From the NCBI RefSeq assembly GCF_018613695.1, contig NZ_JAGGPR010000005.1, positions 245,571 through 309,570 on the forward strand: 64,000 nt of DNA, read 5' to 3'. Origin of the DNA: Arthrobacter sp. ISL-95. GTDB taxonomy: Bacteria > Actinomycetota > Actinomycetes > Actinomycetales > Micrococcaceae. Below, in pieces: positions 17,378-25,885 of this stretch; positions within the stretch are counted from its first letter, which is position 1; each line of letters opens with the position of its first letter. Below the pieces are notes generated by a model. The model had not been told where the DNA came from. It did no database searches and saw only the letters and a list, made by a program, of their open reading frames with translations. The position numbers and the translations under genes are program-made.

Positions 17378-17423
17378 TTGACACGTGTTAGGTGATGAGA
17401 ATAGGCTTCCTAACACGTGTTAG
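17378..17423 (+). promoter_or_regulatory. sugar operon promoter with LacI-type operators
   Basis: A -35 box TTGACA (17378-17383) and -10 box TAGGCT (17402-17407) are 18 bp apart. A perfect 14-bp palindrome CTAACACGTGTTAG (17410-17423) lies just after the -10. A second half-perfect copy, ACACGTGTTAGG, overlaps the -35 (from 17381). Central CG symmetry is typical of LacI-family sites, and the lacI-type gene of this cluster has a similar site in front of it. Repressor binding here is inferred. Confidence 0.8.
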
Positions 17424-17437
17424 GGAAGGAAATCTAC

Positions 17438-18856
17438 ATGTCGGGAACCAACGGAGCTTTGCGTGAATTCACACGTAGGAGTGCCCTCACAGCCCTCGGC
17501 GCAGGAATTGTTGGAGTCACCGCGGCGTCGTGGCCGCGCCTGACCGGGGCCGACATTCCAGGTCGCGGAGACAACAGCCTCAGCATCGCCATCATGGGCA
17601 CCGCCGCAGACGCCGCAGCCCGCCAGAAGGTCATCGACGCTTTCGCCAAGGTCCACCCCGAAATCAAGGTCAAGGTCCAGGCCATCCAGGCTGTTGACTG
17701 GAAGGACTTCTTCACCAAGATCCTCACCATGGTTGCAGCAGGCACGCCGCCGGACGTCGTGTACGTAGCAACGGAAGGCGCCCAACTCTTTGCCGAGAAA
17801 TTGGCGCACCCTTTGGATGAGTACCTGCGCCGCGATGCCGACCACATGCGGGAGTACTTCGAAGACGTCCACCCCAGCCTGGTGGAAGCGTTTATGTACA
17901 AGGGCAGCCTGTTCCAGCTGCCCATCGACTGGAACGCCGCCAACATGTACTACAACACCACCGCGCTCAGTAAAGCGGGACTGGACCGGCCCTCCGACAA
18001 CTGGACGCACACGGACTTCCGCAGCACCCTCGCGGCCATGAAGAAGGCCAATCCCAAGGACTTCACCCCGTACTACTGGACCAACCGCCTCTTCGGTGGA
18101 GTGGTGCCGTGGCTCTACGCCAATGACACCAGCTTCCTCAAGGAAACCAAGTCCCCGGGTGGCGAATGGCTGTGGGACGGCTTCTATGCCAACGACTCCT
18201 CGCGCAGCCTTCGCTCCGGTGGCTACCAGTGGCTTGAACCCAACGCTGATGATCCCAGGGTCTTCGAATCCTTCGACTACCTCCGCGGACTCGTGAAGGA
18301 CGGGCTGGGTGTCCGGCCCGAGGAAGGCGGCGGCAGCGCACTGATCGGCCTCTTCGCCTCCAACAGGATAGGTACGACGCCGGCGGGCGGCTATTGGGTC
18401 CAAGGCCTCCACGAGGCGGGTATGACGGAGAACGACTTCGACGTCCAGTTCTTCCCGAAGTGGCGGGGCCAGCGCCACCAGTTCGGCACGGCAGGCTACG
18501 CGATCATGAAGACCGCCAAGGATAAGGACGCCGCCTGGGAATGGGTGAAGTTCAGCTCCAGCCGTGAAGCCATGCAGATCGTGTTCCCCACACCGAACAC
18601 CACGCCCGCTCGTCGATCCATGGTCAACAAACAGCTTTATGCGGGAACGGGTCCACGCAACTGGAAGGTCTTCTACGACACCCTGGACAGGTTCCCCACC
18701 ACAGGTCCCATTCCAGCACCGCCCCAGCAGGCCGCCGTCGAAACCGCCCTCATGAAAAACGTAAGTCTGGCTGTCAGCGGAGACGAGCGTCAGCTCAAAG
18801 ACGCCCTCAGTTCCATGCAGCGCGATCTTGAACTGGCCCTGAGGAGGCAGCCATGA
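17438..18856 (+). CDS. sugar ABC transporter substrate-binding protein
   Basis: A 472-residue extracellular solute-binding protein (family 1 type) that should capture sucrose, fructo-oligosaccharides or related sugars. The N-terminus has a twin-arginine signal (FTRRSALTALGAGIVG), so export by Tat is likely; no lipobox cysteine is seen. The start at 17438 (MSGTNGAL) has GGAAGGAAA upstream. First gene of the operon; the permease gene overlaps it by 4 bp (ATGA). It is controlled by the LacI-type operators directly upstream. Confidence 0.85.
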   Translation: MSGTNGALREFTRRSALTALGAGIVGVTAASWPRLTGADIPGRGDNSLSIAIMGTAADAAARQKVIDAFAKVHPEIKVKVQAIQAVDWKDFFTKILTMVAAGTPPDVVYVATEGAQLFAEKLAHPLDEYLRRDADHMREYFEDVHPSLVEAFMYKGSLFQLPIDWNAANMYYNTTALSKAGLDRPSDNWTHTDFRSTLAAMKKANPKDFTPYYWTNRLFGGVVPWLYANDTSFLKETKSPGGEWLWDGFYANDSSRSLRSGGYQWLEPNADDPRVFESFDYLRGLVKDGLGVRPEEGGGSALIGLFASNRIGTTPAGGYWVQGLHEAGMTENDFDVQFFPKWRGQRHQFGTAGYAIMKTAKDKDAAWEWVKFSSSREAMQIVFPTPNTTPARRSMVNKQLYAGTGPRNWKVFYDTLDRFPTTGPIPAPPQQAAVETALMKNVSLAVSGDERQLKDALSSMQRDLELALRRQP

Positions 18857-19818
18857 GCACCGCAACCAGTACGCCAACGGGGACGGGGAGCGAGCCGGGC
18901 CGTCGCCAAACCGCCCACAAGAACGGGCAAGTCTCCAAGCGCGGCCGCGTGCAGCAACGCTGGCTTCCCTGGGCCTTCCTGGCACCCACCATCGCGGGCA
19001 TGGGCATCTTCACGCTGCTGCCGATCGTCGCTTCGATCGCACTGGCATTCTTCCGCTGGGACATCATCTCCGCACCAACGTTTGTGGGCTTCGACAACTT
19101 CGCCGAGGTAGTCCAGGATCCCACCGTCCGGGTGTCATTCCTGAACACCATTGTGTTCGTGGTGGTGGCTGTAGCCCTCCAACTCGGACTGGCACTCGGC
19201 CTGGCGATCATGGTGCAGGAGAAACTCCCGGCCTGGCTCAGGGTGTTCTTCCGCTCGGCCTTCTTCTTCCCGCTGATCCTGTCCGCAGCATCGGTATCGA
19301 TCTTCATGCGGTACCTCTTCAACGAACAATTCGGCGTGGTGAACTGGTTGCTTTCCATCGTTGGCATCCCAGCGGTCCCGTGGCTGACGACGCCCACCGG
19401 GTCTGCCGCCGTCGTGATTCTTGTGTATGTGTGGCAGAACTTCGGGTTCTCGTTCCTGCTGTTCATCGGCGGCCTCGCCTCCATTCCGGTGGAGACCTAC
19501 GAGGCCGCGTCGATTGACGGCGCGACGGGTTGGCGAAAGCACTGGTTCGTCACGCTGCCCCTGCTGAGCCCCACCACCCTGGTGGCCTCGGTCATGGCGA
19601 TCATCAACGCGCTGCAAGTGTTCGACCAGCCCTACGTGCTCACCCGAGGTGGACCCGGAGACTCAACGCGAACAGCCGTGATGGTGATCTTCGAATCCGC
19701 GTTCCAACGGCTTGAGTTCGGCGAGGCCTCGGCAATCGGCGTGATCCTGACCCTGATCATCATGGCCATCACCGCCGCACAATTCCGGCTCAGCAAACGA
19801 TTCGTCTTCTACCAGTAA
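18853..19818 (+). CDS. sugar ABC transporter permease (MalF/UgpA type)
   Basis: A 321-residue permease with six predicted helices. The EAA loop that docks on the ATPase is clear (YEAASIDGATGWRKHWFVT). It pairs with the next permease to form the channel. Translation is coupled to the binding-protein gene by an ATGA overlap. No ATPase gene is present in this operon, so the pump must borrow a shared MsiK-type ATPase encoded elsewhere, as is usual for actinobacterial sugar importers. Confidence 0.9.
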   Translation: MSTATSTPTGTGSEPGRRQTAHKNGQVSKRGRVQQRWLPWAFLAPTIAGMGIFTLLPIVASIALAFFRWDIISAPTFVGFDNFAEVVQDPTVRVSFLNTIVFVVVAVALQLGLALGLAIMVQEKLPAWLRVFFRSAFFFPLILSAASVSIFMRYLFNEQFGVVNWLLSIVGIPAVPWLTTPTGSAAVVILVYVWQNFGFSFLLFIGGLASIPVETYEAASIDGATGWRKHWFVTLPLLSPTTLVASVMAIINALQVFDQPYVLTRGGPGDSTRTAVMVIFESAFQRLEFGEASAIGVILTLIIMAITAAQFRLSKRFVFYQ

Positions 19819-19826
19819 GGCCCGCC

Positions 19827-20699
19827 ATGACTACCATTCAAGAACGTGTCACCACCACGGCGCCTGTAGTGAAGCGGAAGAAGCGCGACTGGTCGGTGGC
19901 CGTCCGCGTCGTTGTCTTGCTGATCGCGTCCGTCTTTGTTCTCGGCCCTGTGTTGTGGACGTTGTCCACCTCGCTGCGACCGCCGTCGGAATCGTTCCAG
20001 CTGCCGCCCGCCTTCCTGCCGCTGAACCCGGACCTCACCTCCTACGAGCAAGTGTTCAAGCAGCTCAACATCGTGGCCCTGGTGGTGAACAGTGCGTTGG
20101 TGACCGGCTTGATCGCGGTGGGGCAGATGATCACCGCCGCGCTGGCCGGCTACGCCTTCGCGCACCTTAAGTTCCGGGGGCGTGGCGCTCTGTTCTCCAT
20201 AGTGCTGGCCACCATGATGGTGCCCGCACAGGTCACGATCGTTCCCGTGTTCATGCTGATCCGCGGCGTAGGGCTCTCAGACACGCTGCTGGCGCTGATC
20301 ATTCCGGCCATCCCGACGGCGTTCGGCACCTTCCTGATGCGCCAGTACTTCATGGGGTTGCCGGGTGAGCTCGCTGAAGCGGCCGCGATTGACGGCGCCT
20401 CGCCGTGGCGGACGTTCCGTTCCGTGTACGCACCGCTGGCCATGCCGGGCCTGGCGATCGTGGGCATCCTGGCGTTCAACTTCCACTGGAACGAGTTCTT
20501 CAGGCCACTGATCATGACCATTTCCGAGCAGAACTTCACCCTGCCGCTGGGCTTGGTCTCGCTCCAAGGCAACCTCGGCACCGGAAGCATCTCGGTGGTC
20601 CTGGCCGGCGTTGTCCTCTCCATGATTCCCGCGCTGGTGGTGTTCATGTTCGGCCAGCGTGCGCTGCAGGACGGGCTCACCGCAGGCACGGGCAAGTAA
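19827..20699 (+). CDS. sugar ABC transporter permease (MalG/UgpE type)
   Basis: A 290-residue partner permease of the MalG type, with six helices and the EAA loop AEAAAIDGASPWRTFRSVY. It starts 8 bp after the first permease gene, in the same operon. With the upstream permease it forms the membrane channel of the importer. The short N-terminal cytoplasmic tail is basic (VKRKKRDW). Confidence 0.9.
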   Translation: MTTIQERVTTTAPVVKRKKRDWSVAVRVVVLLIASVFVLGPVLWTLSTSLRPPSESFQLPPAFLPLNPDLTSYEQVFKQLNIVALVVNSALVTGLIAVGQMITAALAGYAFAHLKFRGRGALFSIVLATMMVPAQVTIVPVFMLIRGVGLSDTLLALIIPAIPTAFGTFLMRQYFMGLPGELAEAAAIDGASPWRTFRSVYAPLAMPGLAIVGILAFNFHWNEFFRPLIMTISEQNFTLPLGLVSLQGNLGTGSISVVLAGVVLSMIPALVVFMFGQRALQDGLTAGTGK

Positions 20700-20719
20700 C
20701 TCTTTTGAAAGGGGTTCCA

Positions 20720-22141
20720 ATGACGGACCTTGCACTCTCTTCCTCTCTGGCCATGGCGGCGACGCACCCGGATCCCGCATTCCCGCGCTTCCACTCGCGG
20801 CCGGCACAAGGCTGGATCAACGACCCCAACGGCATCAGCTACATCAACGGCCGCTACCATGTGTTCTTCCAGTACAACCCTTCGTCCGCGCGGCACTCGC
20901 AGATCAACTGGGGCCATATAAGCTCTCCCGATTTGGTGCGTTGGGAAGAGCACCCAGTGGCACTTTCGCCTCAAACAGGCGGCCCCGACTCCGCCGGATG
21001 CTGGACTGGCGTGGTGACCTCCGACGACGGCGTGCCCACCGCGGCTTACTCCGGCATTAAGGACCACGGCGGTCACTCGCAGGTGGTGATTGCCCGTGGA
21101 TCGGCCGATCTGGTTTCGTGGAAGCAGGACGGGCACGTTGCCGCCTCGATGCCCGCGGATCCGCTGGTAACCGCAGTGCGGGACCCCTTCATCTTCCGCT
21201 TCAACGGCGCCCGATACGCCATGCAAGGAGCAGGCCTCTCCGACGGGCGCGCGGCGTTGCTCTTGTACACAGTGGAGTCCCTTGACGACTGGAAGTACCA
21301 GGGGATTTGGCTGACCACTGCCGATCCCGTGGCTGCGGCTCATACGCCGGCCGAGATCTGGGAATGCCCGCAGCTGGTGGAGGTGCCTGTAGCTTCGGGT
21401 GGTTCCGCCTGGGTCATGATGTTCTCCCTGTGGCTCTCCGGCGACGACCACGAGCACGTCAACGGCGTAGGGCACCTCATTGGATCCCTGTCCGCAGACC
21501 CTGTGTCCGGGTTGCCGGTGTTTGCGCCTTCCTCCGGTGGGAAGTCCGATCTTGGCCGCGACTTCTATGCCCCGCAGATGATGCAGCTCGCTTACAGTTC
21601 GGCTGGTTCTTCTCCTGCGGCGCTGCTGTGGGGTTGGGCCAACGAAGGGCCCGGGCGCGACGGTCGCCGGGGCCGTACGCAAGAAGAAATCGACGACGCC
21701 GGATGGTCGGGTGTGTTGACGCATCCCCGCGTTGTGTCTGTGGTTGACGGGGCGCTCGCCGTTTCTCCCGTGCCTGAAGTTGATGCGTACCGGGGTGCTG
21801 CTGTGGCTACGGGTGCTGTCGGTTCGGTGGTGGTTCCGGGATTCGCTGAGGTATTGGTGAGGGGTGCTTCTGTTGCTGGTGACGGTGGCGGCACTGGCCC
21901 TGGTTCCGGTTCCGTGGAGTTGGTGCTTGGCTCAGGAGCCGACGCTCAGCCGGTTTACTCCGGCTCCCTGGCTCCGGGCGAGGAACTGCGGATCTTCATC
22001 GATGCATCCCTTGTAGAGGTATACCGTTCGGGCTCCGTCGCCACGACCCTCCGGGCCTACCCGGCTCCGGGGGAGGAATGGCAGCTCGCCTTGCCCGCCG
22101 GCGCGACTGCCGACGTGTGGGAGTTGACGCTCCCGGCGTAG
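20720..22141 (+). CDS. glycoside hydrolase family 32 (sucrose/fructan hydrolase)
   Basis: A 473-residue GH32 beta-fructosidase that splits fructose from sucrose, inulin- or levan-type oligosaccharides. The catalytic set is complete: nucleophile Asp35 in WINDPNG, Asp155 in VRDPF and the acid/base Glu215 in WECPQ. A beta-sandwich domain follows (ELRIFIDASLVEVYRSG). There is no signal peptide, so it should act inside the cell on sugar brought in by the ABC genes just upstream. The start at ATG 20720 has GAAAGGGG before it; longer in-frame extensions overlap the permease gene and are not needed. Confidence 0.9.
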   Translation: MTDLALSSSLAMAATHPDPAFPRFHSRPAQGWINDPNGISYINGRYHVFFQYNPSSARHSQINWGHISSPDLVRWEEHPVALSPQTGGPDSAGCWTGVVTSDDGVPTAAYSGIKDHGGHSQVVIARGSADLVSWKQDGHVAASMPADPLVTAVRDPFIFRFNGARYAMQGAGLSDGRAALLLYTVESLDDWKYQGIWLTTADPVAAAHTPAEIWECPQLVEVPVASGGSAWVMMFSLWLSGDDHEHVNGVGHLIGSLSADPVSGLPVFAPSSGGKSDLGRDFYAPQMMQLAYSSAGSSPAALLWGWANEGPGRDGRRGRTQEEIDDAGWSGVLTHPRVVSVVDGALAVSPVPEVDAYRGAAVATGAVGSVVVPGFAEVLVRGASVAGDGGGTGPGSGSVELVLGSGADAQPVYSGSLAPGEELRIFIDASLVEVYRSGSVATTLRAYPAPGEEWQLALPAGATADVWELTLPA

Positions 22142-22234
22142 GCGGTAGGCCGGCGTCGTGCGCTTGCTGTGGGGCCTGTTGTGTGTGCTTGGCGTGTGGG
22201 TTGGGGCGCAGAGTGGGCCTCACAACGAGCTGTG

Positions 22235-23305
22235 TCAGCGCGTGGGCGCGGGACCGGTGGACTCACGCACCACCAACCGGCAAGGGACCATCGTTTCTAC
22301 GGTGGTTCCCTTTCCTGCTTTGGCCGCACCTTCGATTTCGTTCGTGCCCTCGATCGCGTCCAGCAGCGTTGTCATGGCGGCGCGCCCGATTTCGCGTAGG
22401 GGCAACGCCATGGTGGTGAGGGAGGGAACCATGGTGTCGGCGATCCGGGTTTCGTCGTCATAGCCCATGATGGACAGGTCCTCGGGAACACTAAGTCCCA
22501 GGCGCGCCGCGGCGAGGGTTACACCAACGGCCAAGCGATCGTTCGCGCACATGATGGCCGTGGGCCGATCGGCAGGGGACACGCCGTCGAGCAGTTTCAT
22601 AGCGCCGCGGAAGCCGGCGTCGATATCCCAACCGGCCATAAAGATCCGGTCCTCCTGGACCGGGATATCAGCCGCGGCGTGAGCGTCCCGGTAGCCCTGA
22701 ACACGCAGCGGGGCCGCGGGCGAATCCTCCAAGCCCGCAAGCAGCGCGATGTCCCGGTGGCCAAGCTCCAACAAGTGCTCCGTGGCCACCCTGCCGCCAG
22801 TGACCTCGTCCGGAATGACGTGATGCAGTTGTGGTTGGGGGTGGTCGTCGTAGCAGTTGGCAAGGACCGAAGGGACGCGGAGCATGCCGTGCGGAATCTC
22901 GATGGGTTTCAGACCGACAGTCACATACATGAGCCCATCAACCTGCCGATCCAGGAGGGTTTCAATGGCGCTCGCATCCCTGGCGGTATCGCGTTCGGTG
23001 TCCATCACCACTGTGACGAAGCCGCGGGCGCGGGCAACGTCGTCGGCGCCGCCGATGATGTTGCCGTCAAAGGGGCTGACCACTACTTCGTCAGACAGGA
23101 TCCCGATTACCCGCGACCGCTGGTTGCGCAAGCTCAGGGCTATGGCATTGGGGGAGTAGTTCAACTCCACCGCAGCCTGCCGGATCCGGTCCTGGCTTTC
23201 CTTGGCCACGTTCCCGTCGCCGCGCCCGTTCAGAACCAGCGAGACCGCGCTCCTGGACACGCCCGCCCTCTTGGCGACGTCCAGTGCGGTGGCCTTGCGG
23301 TTCAT
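22235..23305 (-). CDS. LacI family repressor of the sugar operon
   Basis: A 356-residue LacI-type regulator: N-terminal HTH (ALDVAKRAGVSRSAVSLVL, residues ~6-24) and hinge, then a periplasmic-binding-protein-like sugar sensor (VIGILSDEVVVSPFDG to IMGYDDETRIAD). The start at 23305 (MNRKATAL) has GAAGGA upstream and begins exactly at the HTH; the longer frame is spurious. Convergent with the GH32 gene. It probably binds the palindromes at 17381-17423 and its own site at 23341-23354, and releases them on sensing a fructose-containing sugar. Confidence 0.9.
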   Translation of the reverse strand: MNRKATALDVAKRAGVSRSAVSLVLNGRGDGNVAKESQDRIRQAAVELNYSPNAIALSLRNQRSRVIGILSDEVVVSPFDGNIIGGADDVARARGFVTVVMDTERDTARDASAIETLLDRQVDGLMYVTVGLKPIEIPHGMLRVPSVLANCYDDHPQPQLHHVIPDEVTGGRVATEHLLELGHRDIALLAGLEDSPAAPLRVQGYRDAHAAADIPVQEDRIFMAGWDIDAGFRGAMKLLDGVSPADRPTAIMCANDRLAVGVTLAAARLGLSVPEDLSIMGYDDETRIADTMVPSLTTMALPLREIGRAAMTTLLDAIEGTNEIEGAAKAGKGTTVETMVPCRLVVRESTGPAPTR

Positions 23306-23340
23306 GGGAAGTCCTTCCGTCCTTATTGTCAGCAGTCTAC

Positions 23341-23354
23341 CTAACGCGTGTGAG
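23341..23354. promoter_or_regulatory. probable autoregulatory LacI operator
   Basis: CTAACGCGTGTGAG lies about 35 bp before the lacI-type start. It keeps the central CG and outer arms of the sugar-operon palindrome (CTAACACGTGTTAG), differing at three positions. Autoregulation is inferred. Confidence 0.55.
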
Positions 23355-23382
23355 GCTGCGCCTCGACGCTTTGGCTCCGGTG

Positions 23383-24024
23383 CTATGTCGCCACGGCGTA
23401 CGCCAACTGCGAGTACATGGACTGCATGAAGTTGGACATCCAGATGCCGGTGATCACCATGCTGATCACAAACACGGCGATGGTGGCCCACACAGGCCAC
23501 AGCCCACGCTTGGGCGCCACTTTGTTGACGATCACAGAGCGGCCGATCACGTACACAAGCGCGCTAAGGAATGCCCAAGCCCAGTGGAAAGGACGGACGA
23601 CGCCGGACTTGAGAAGGCGTTGACGGTCAAGGAACGCGAACAGCACCGAGAGGCCGTAGGACAGAAAACTTGAGCCCATCAGCAAGAAATAGCCGGGGGT
23701 GTACATGGAGAAGGGGTCCATGGTGGTAACGCCCTGCCGGGTGGTGATCATTCGGAACTCCGGCTGCCAGGTCAGCAGGAATAGGACGGAGAGCAGCGGC
23801 AACAAGGTGATTGCCCAGATGAACGGGTTGTACACCGGCGTCTCCGGGCTGAGCTCGCGACGTGGCTGCTGAACGGGCGCCTGGAATTGGCCCTGAGCCT
23901 GAAACTGAGCCGGCGCTTGTTGCGCTGTCCACGCGCGTCCGTCCCACCACCGGACGAAACGCGGGTCCGAAGGGTCCGGGTACCAGCCGGGAGGCGTTGT
24001 GGAACCGGGCATTGATTGAGTCAT
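23383..24024 (-). CDS. DUF2510 membrane protein
   Basis: A 213-residue protein with an N-terminal DUF2510 motif (PPGWYPDP...RWWDGRAW, residues ~10-32), a Gln/Pro-rich linker, and four hydrophobic helices in the C-terminal two thirds. DUF2510 is common in actinobacterial membrane proteins and has no assigned function. The start at ATG 24024 follows GGGGGAATA, a good ribosome site; the longer upstream frame is antisense to the next gene. Divergent from 24127. Confidence 0.75.
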   Translation of the reverse strand: MTQSMPGSTTPPGWYPDPSDPRFVRWWDGRAWTAQQAPAQFQAQGQFQAPVQQPRRELSPETPVYNPFIWAITLLPLLSVLFLLTWQPEFRMITTRQGVTTMDPFSMYTPGYFLLMGSSFLSYGLSVLFAFLDRQRLLKSGVVRPFHWAWAFLSALVYVIGRSVIVNKVAPKRGLWPVWATIAVFVISMVITGIWMSNFMQSMYSQLAYAVAT

Positions 24025-24126
24025 TATTCCCCCGCATTGAGTCGTGGTTCTGAGAATATCGTGATTGCGGCCTCTTGCTTGCCTTGAGCCCCTCCCGGTC
24101 CTGTTGTGCCGGTGTAAGGATGGAGC

Positions 24127-24729
24127 ATGAGCTTCTTCGATGACCTCCCCGAGCAGCCCGCGCGGCCGCGCGAACCGCAGCCTGCCCAGCCCGGATGGTT
24201 CGGCCCGCCGTCGGACGAGCTGCCCGGCATTGCACGCGTTGGCGGGTTTGTGTACAAGAGCCAGCAGATAGTGGTGGTGCTGAAACTTGGGGAGGTGTAC
24301 TCCACGGGTTGCCTGTTCGATCTGGTGTGGACAGCGCAGCGGGGCAGCGAATCGGACCAGGAATGGCGAGAGGTGGTGGAGGAGAGCTACAACCATCCGC
24401 GGTCAAGCCTGGACACCCGGACGGGACTGGAAGTGGGTATCAGTTTTGCGGACGGACGCAAGGCTGTGGCGGCCATCCACGGGTCGTCGGCCTTCGACGA
24501 CGCTGACGTCATCGGCCCTGTGCTGACAACCTTGGGAGGCGGTGGCGGCAGCAACAACTCCGAGTTTGTCCAGTTCACCGGCAGGTACTGGTTGTGGCCG
24601 TTGCCGATGGAAGACACCACCCTGGTGGTGCGATGGCAAGCATTGGGAATACCGGAAAGCTCGCTCGTCCTGTCCCGCGAGCAGTTGACTGAAGCGTTGG
24701 AGGGTGTGCGGAAGTACTGGGACGAGTAG
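24127..24729 (+). CDS. hypothetical protein
   Basis: A 200-residue soluble protein I do not recognise. It has a proline-rich N-terminal tail (residues 1-33), a beta-rich middle (QQIVVVLKLGEVYSTGC, LEVGISFADGRKAV) and a glycine run (GGGGGSNNSEF) before a tryptophan-rich C-terminal part (YWLWPLPMEDTTLVVRW). No signal peptide or membrane segment. Good coding character and a plausible start at 24127. It is divergent from the DUF2510 gene and upstream of menC. Confidence 0.6.
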   Translation: MSFFDDLPEQPARPREPQPAQPGWFGPPSDELPGIARVGGFVYKSQQIVVVLKLGEVYSTGCLFDLVWTAQRGSESDQEWREVVEESYNHPRSSLDTRTGLEVGISFADGRKAVAAIHGSSAFDDADVIGPVLTTLGGGGGSNNSEFVQFTGRYWLWPLPMEDTTLVVRWQALGIPESSLVLSREQLTEALEGVRKYWDE

Positions 24730-24790
24730 CTTTTCCACATAGCCGAATTGGCCTGCATTCCGGATGGGAGGCCGCCGGTACAGTGGCAAT

Positions 24791-25807
24791 ATGCCTGCAC
24801 TTCCCTCCCTCGAAGAACTCCTCGATTCCGCCCACGTAGTCTCGCTGCCAATGCGCGTGAAATTCCGCGGCATCATGGAGCGCGAGACTCTCCTCTTACG
24901 GGGACCGCTGGGCTGGGGCGAGTTCTGTCCCTTCCCCGAGTACGACGACGACGAATCCTCCCGCTGGCTGGCCTCAGCCTTGGAAGCGGGCTGGCTGGGG
25001 TCCCCCACGCCATTGCGGGACATTATTCCGGTCAACGCCACGGTTCCTGCCGTCGCAGCAGACCGGGTGCCTGACGTGCTGGCTCGCTTTGGGCGGGTTG
25101 ATGCCGTCAAGATCAAAGTCGCAGAGCGGGGCCAGGAACTAGCCGACGATGTCACCCGGGTAAATGCAGTACGCGAGGCCCTTCCTGATGCTGCCATCCG
25201 GGTGGATGCCAACGGGGGATGGGACATAGACCAAGCCGTTGAAGCCTTGGGCAAGCTTTCCGCAGTTGGCCTCGAGTACGCCGAACAGCCCGTTCCCACC
25301 ATCGAGGGCCTGGCCGAGGTCCGCCGTCGGCTAAGCGCAGCAGGCACACCAGTCCTCATCGCTGCGGACGAGAGCGTCCGTAAGGAGGAGGACCCCCTTC
25401 GCGTTGCCCGGGCCGGCGCGGCTGACCTCATCGTGGTCAAGGTCGCGCCACTCGGAGGAGTCGCACGCGCCCTGGACATTGTGGAGCGGGCCGGGCTGCC
25501 CGCCGTCGTAAGTTCTGCCTTGGACACCTCGGTGGGAATCCGTGCCGGGCTGGCTCTCGCAGCAGCGCTGCCGTCCCTTCCCTATGCCTGCGGCCTTGGC
25601 ACCGTTTCGCTGTTCGCTTCGGACATCACGCTGGATCCGCTGGTAGCCGACGACGGCGCCATCCAGTTACGCGAGGCCGTCCCCGATCCCGGACTGCTTG
25701 AGCAGTATGCGGCAGCGGGGGAGCGCCGGGACTGGTGGATGGAACGGCTACGTCGCGTCCACGCAGTGTTGGCGCGAAACCAGCACGGTTTGTTCACCGG
25801 GTCTTAA
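24791..25807 (+). CDS. menC: o-succinylbenzoate synthase
   Basis: A 338-residue enolase-superfamily enzyme that dehydrates SHCHC to o-succinylbenzoate in menaquinone synthesis. The key blocks are VKIKVAERG (catalytic Lys), IRVDANGGWD, YAEQPV and IAADESVR (metal ligands), and LIVVKVAPLGG (second Lys). The start ATG 24791 is exactly six bases after a -10 box TACAGT (24779-24784), so the mRNA is probably leaderless. Other menaquinone genes (menD, menF, menG, menJ) follow within 13 kb, separated by phoX and an amino-acid importer. Confidence 0.9.
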   Translation: MPALPSLEELLDSAHVVSLPMRVKFRGIMERETLLLRGPLGWGEFCPFPEYDDDESSRWLASALEAGWLGSPTPLRDIIPVNATVPAVAADRVPDVLARFGRVDAVKIKVAERGQELADDVTRVNAVREALPDAAIRVDANGGWDIDQAVEALGKLSAVGLEYAEQPVPTIEGLAEVRRRLSAAGTPVLIAADESVRKEEDPLRVARAGAADLIVVKVAPLGGVARALDIVERAGLPAVVSSALDTSVGIRAGLALAAALPSLPYACGLGTVSLFASDITLDPLVADDGAIQLREAVPDPGLLEQYAAAGERRDWWMERLRRVHAVLARNQHGLFTGS

Positions 25808-25885
25808 CCAGGGAGACCTCTCAGCTTTGGATTCCGCTGAAAGGCTCAGCGGGAACCTCGTACATCCTCTGGAAGGTCTACCCCC

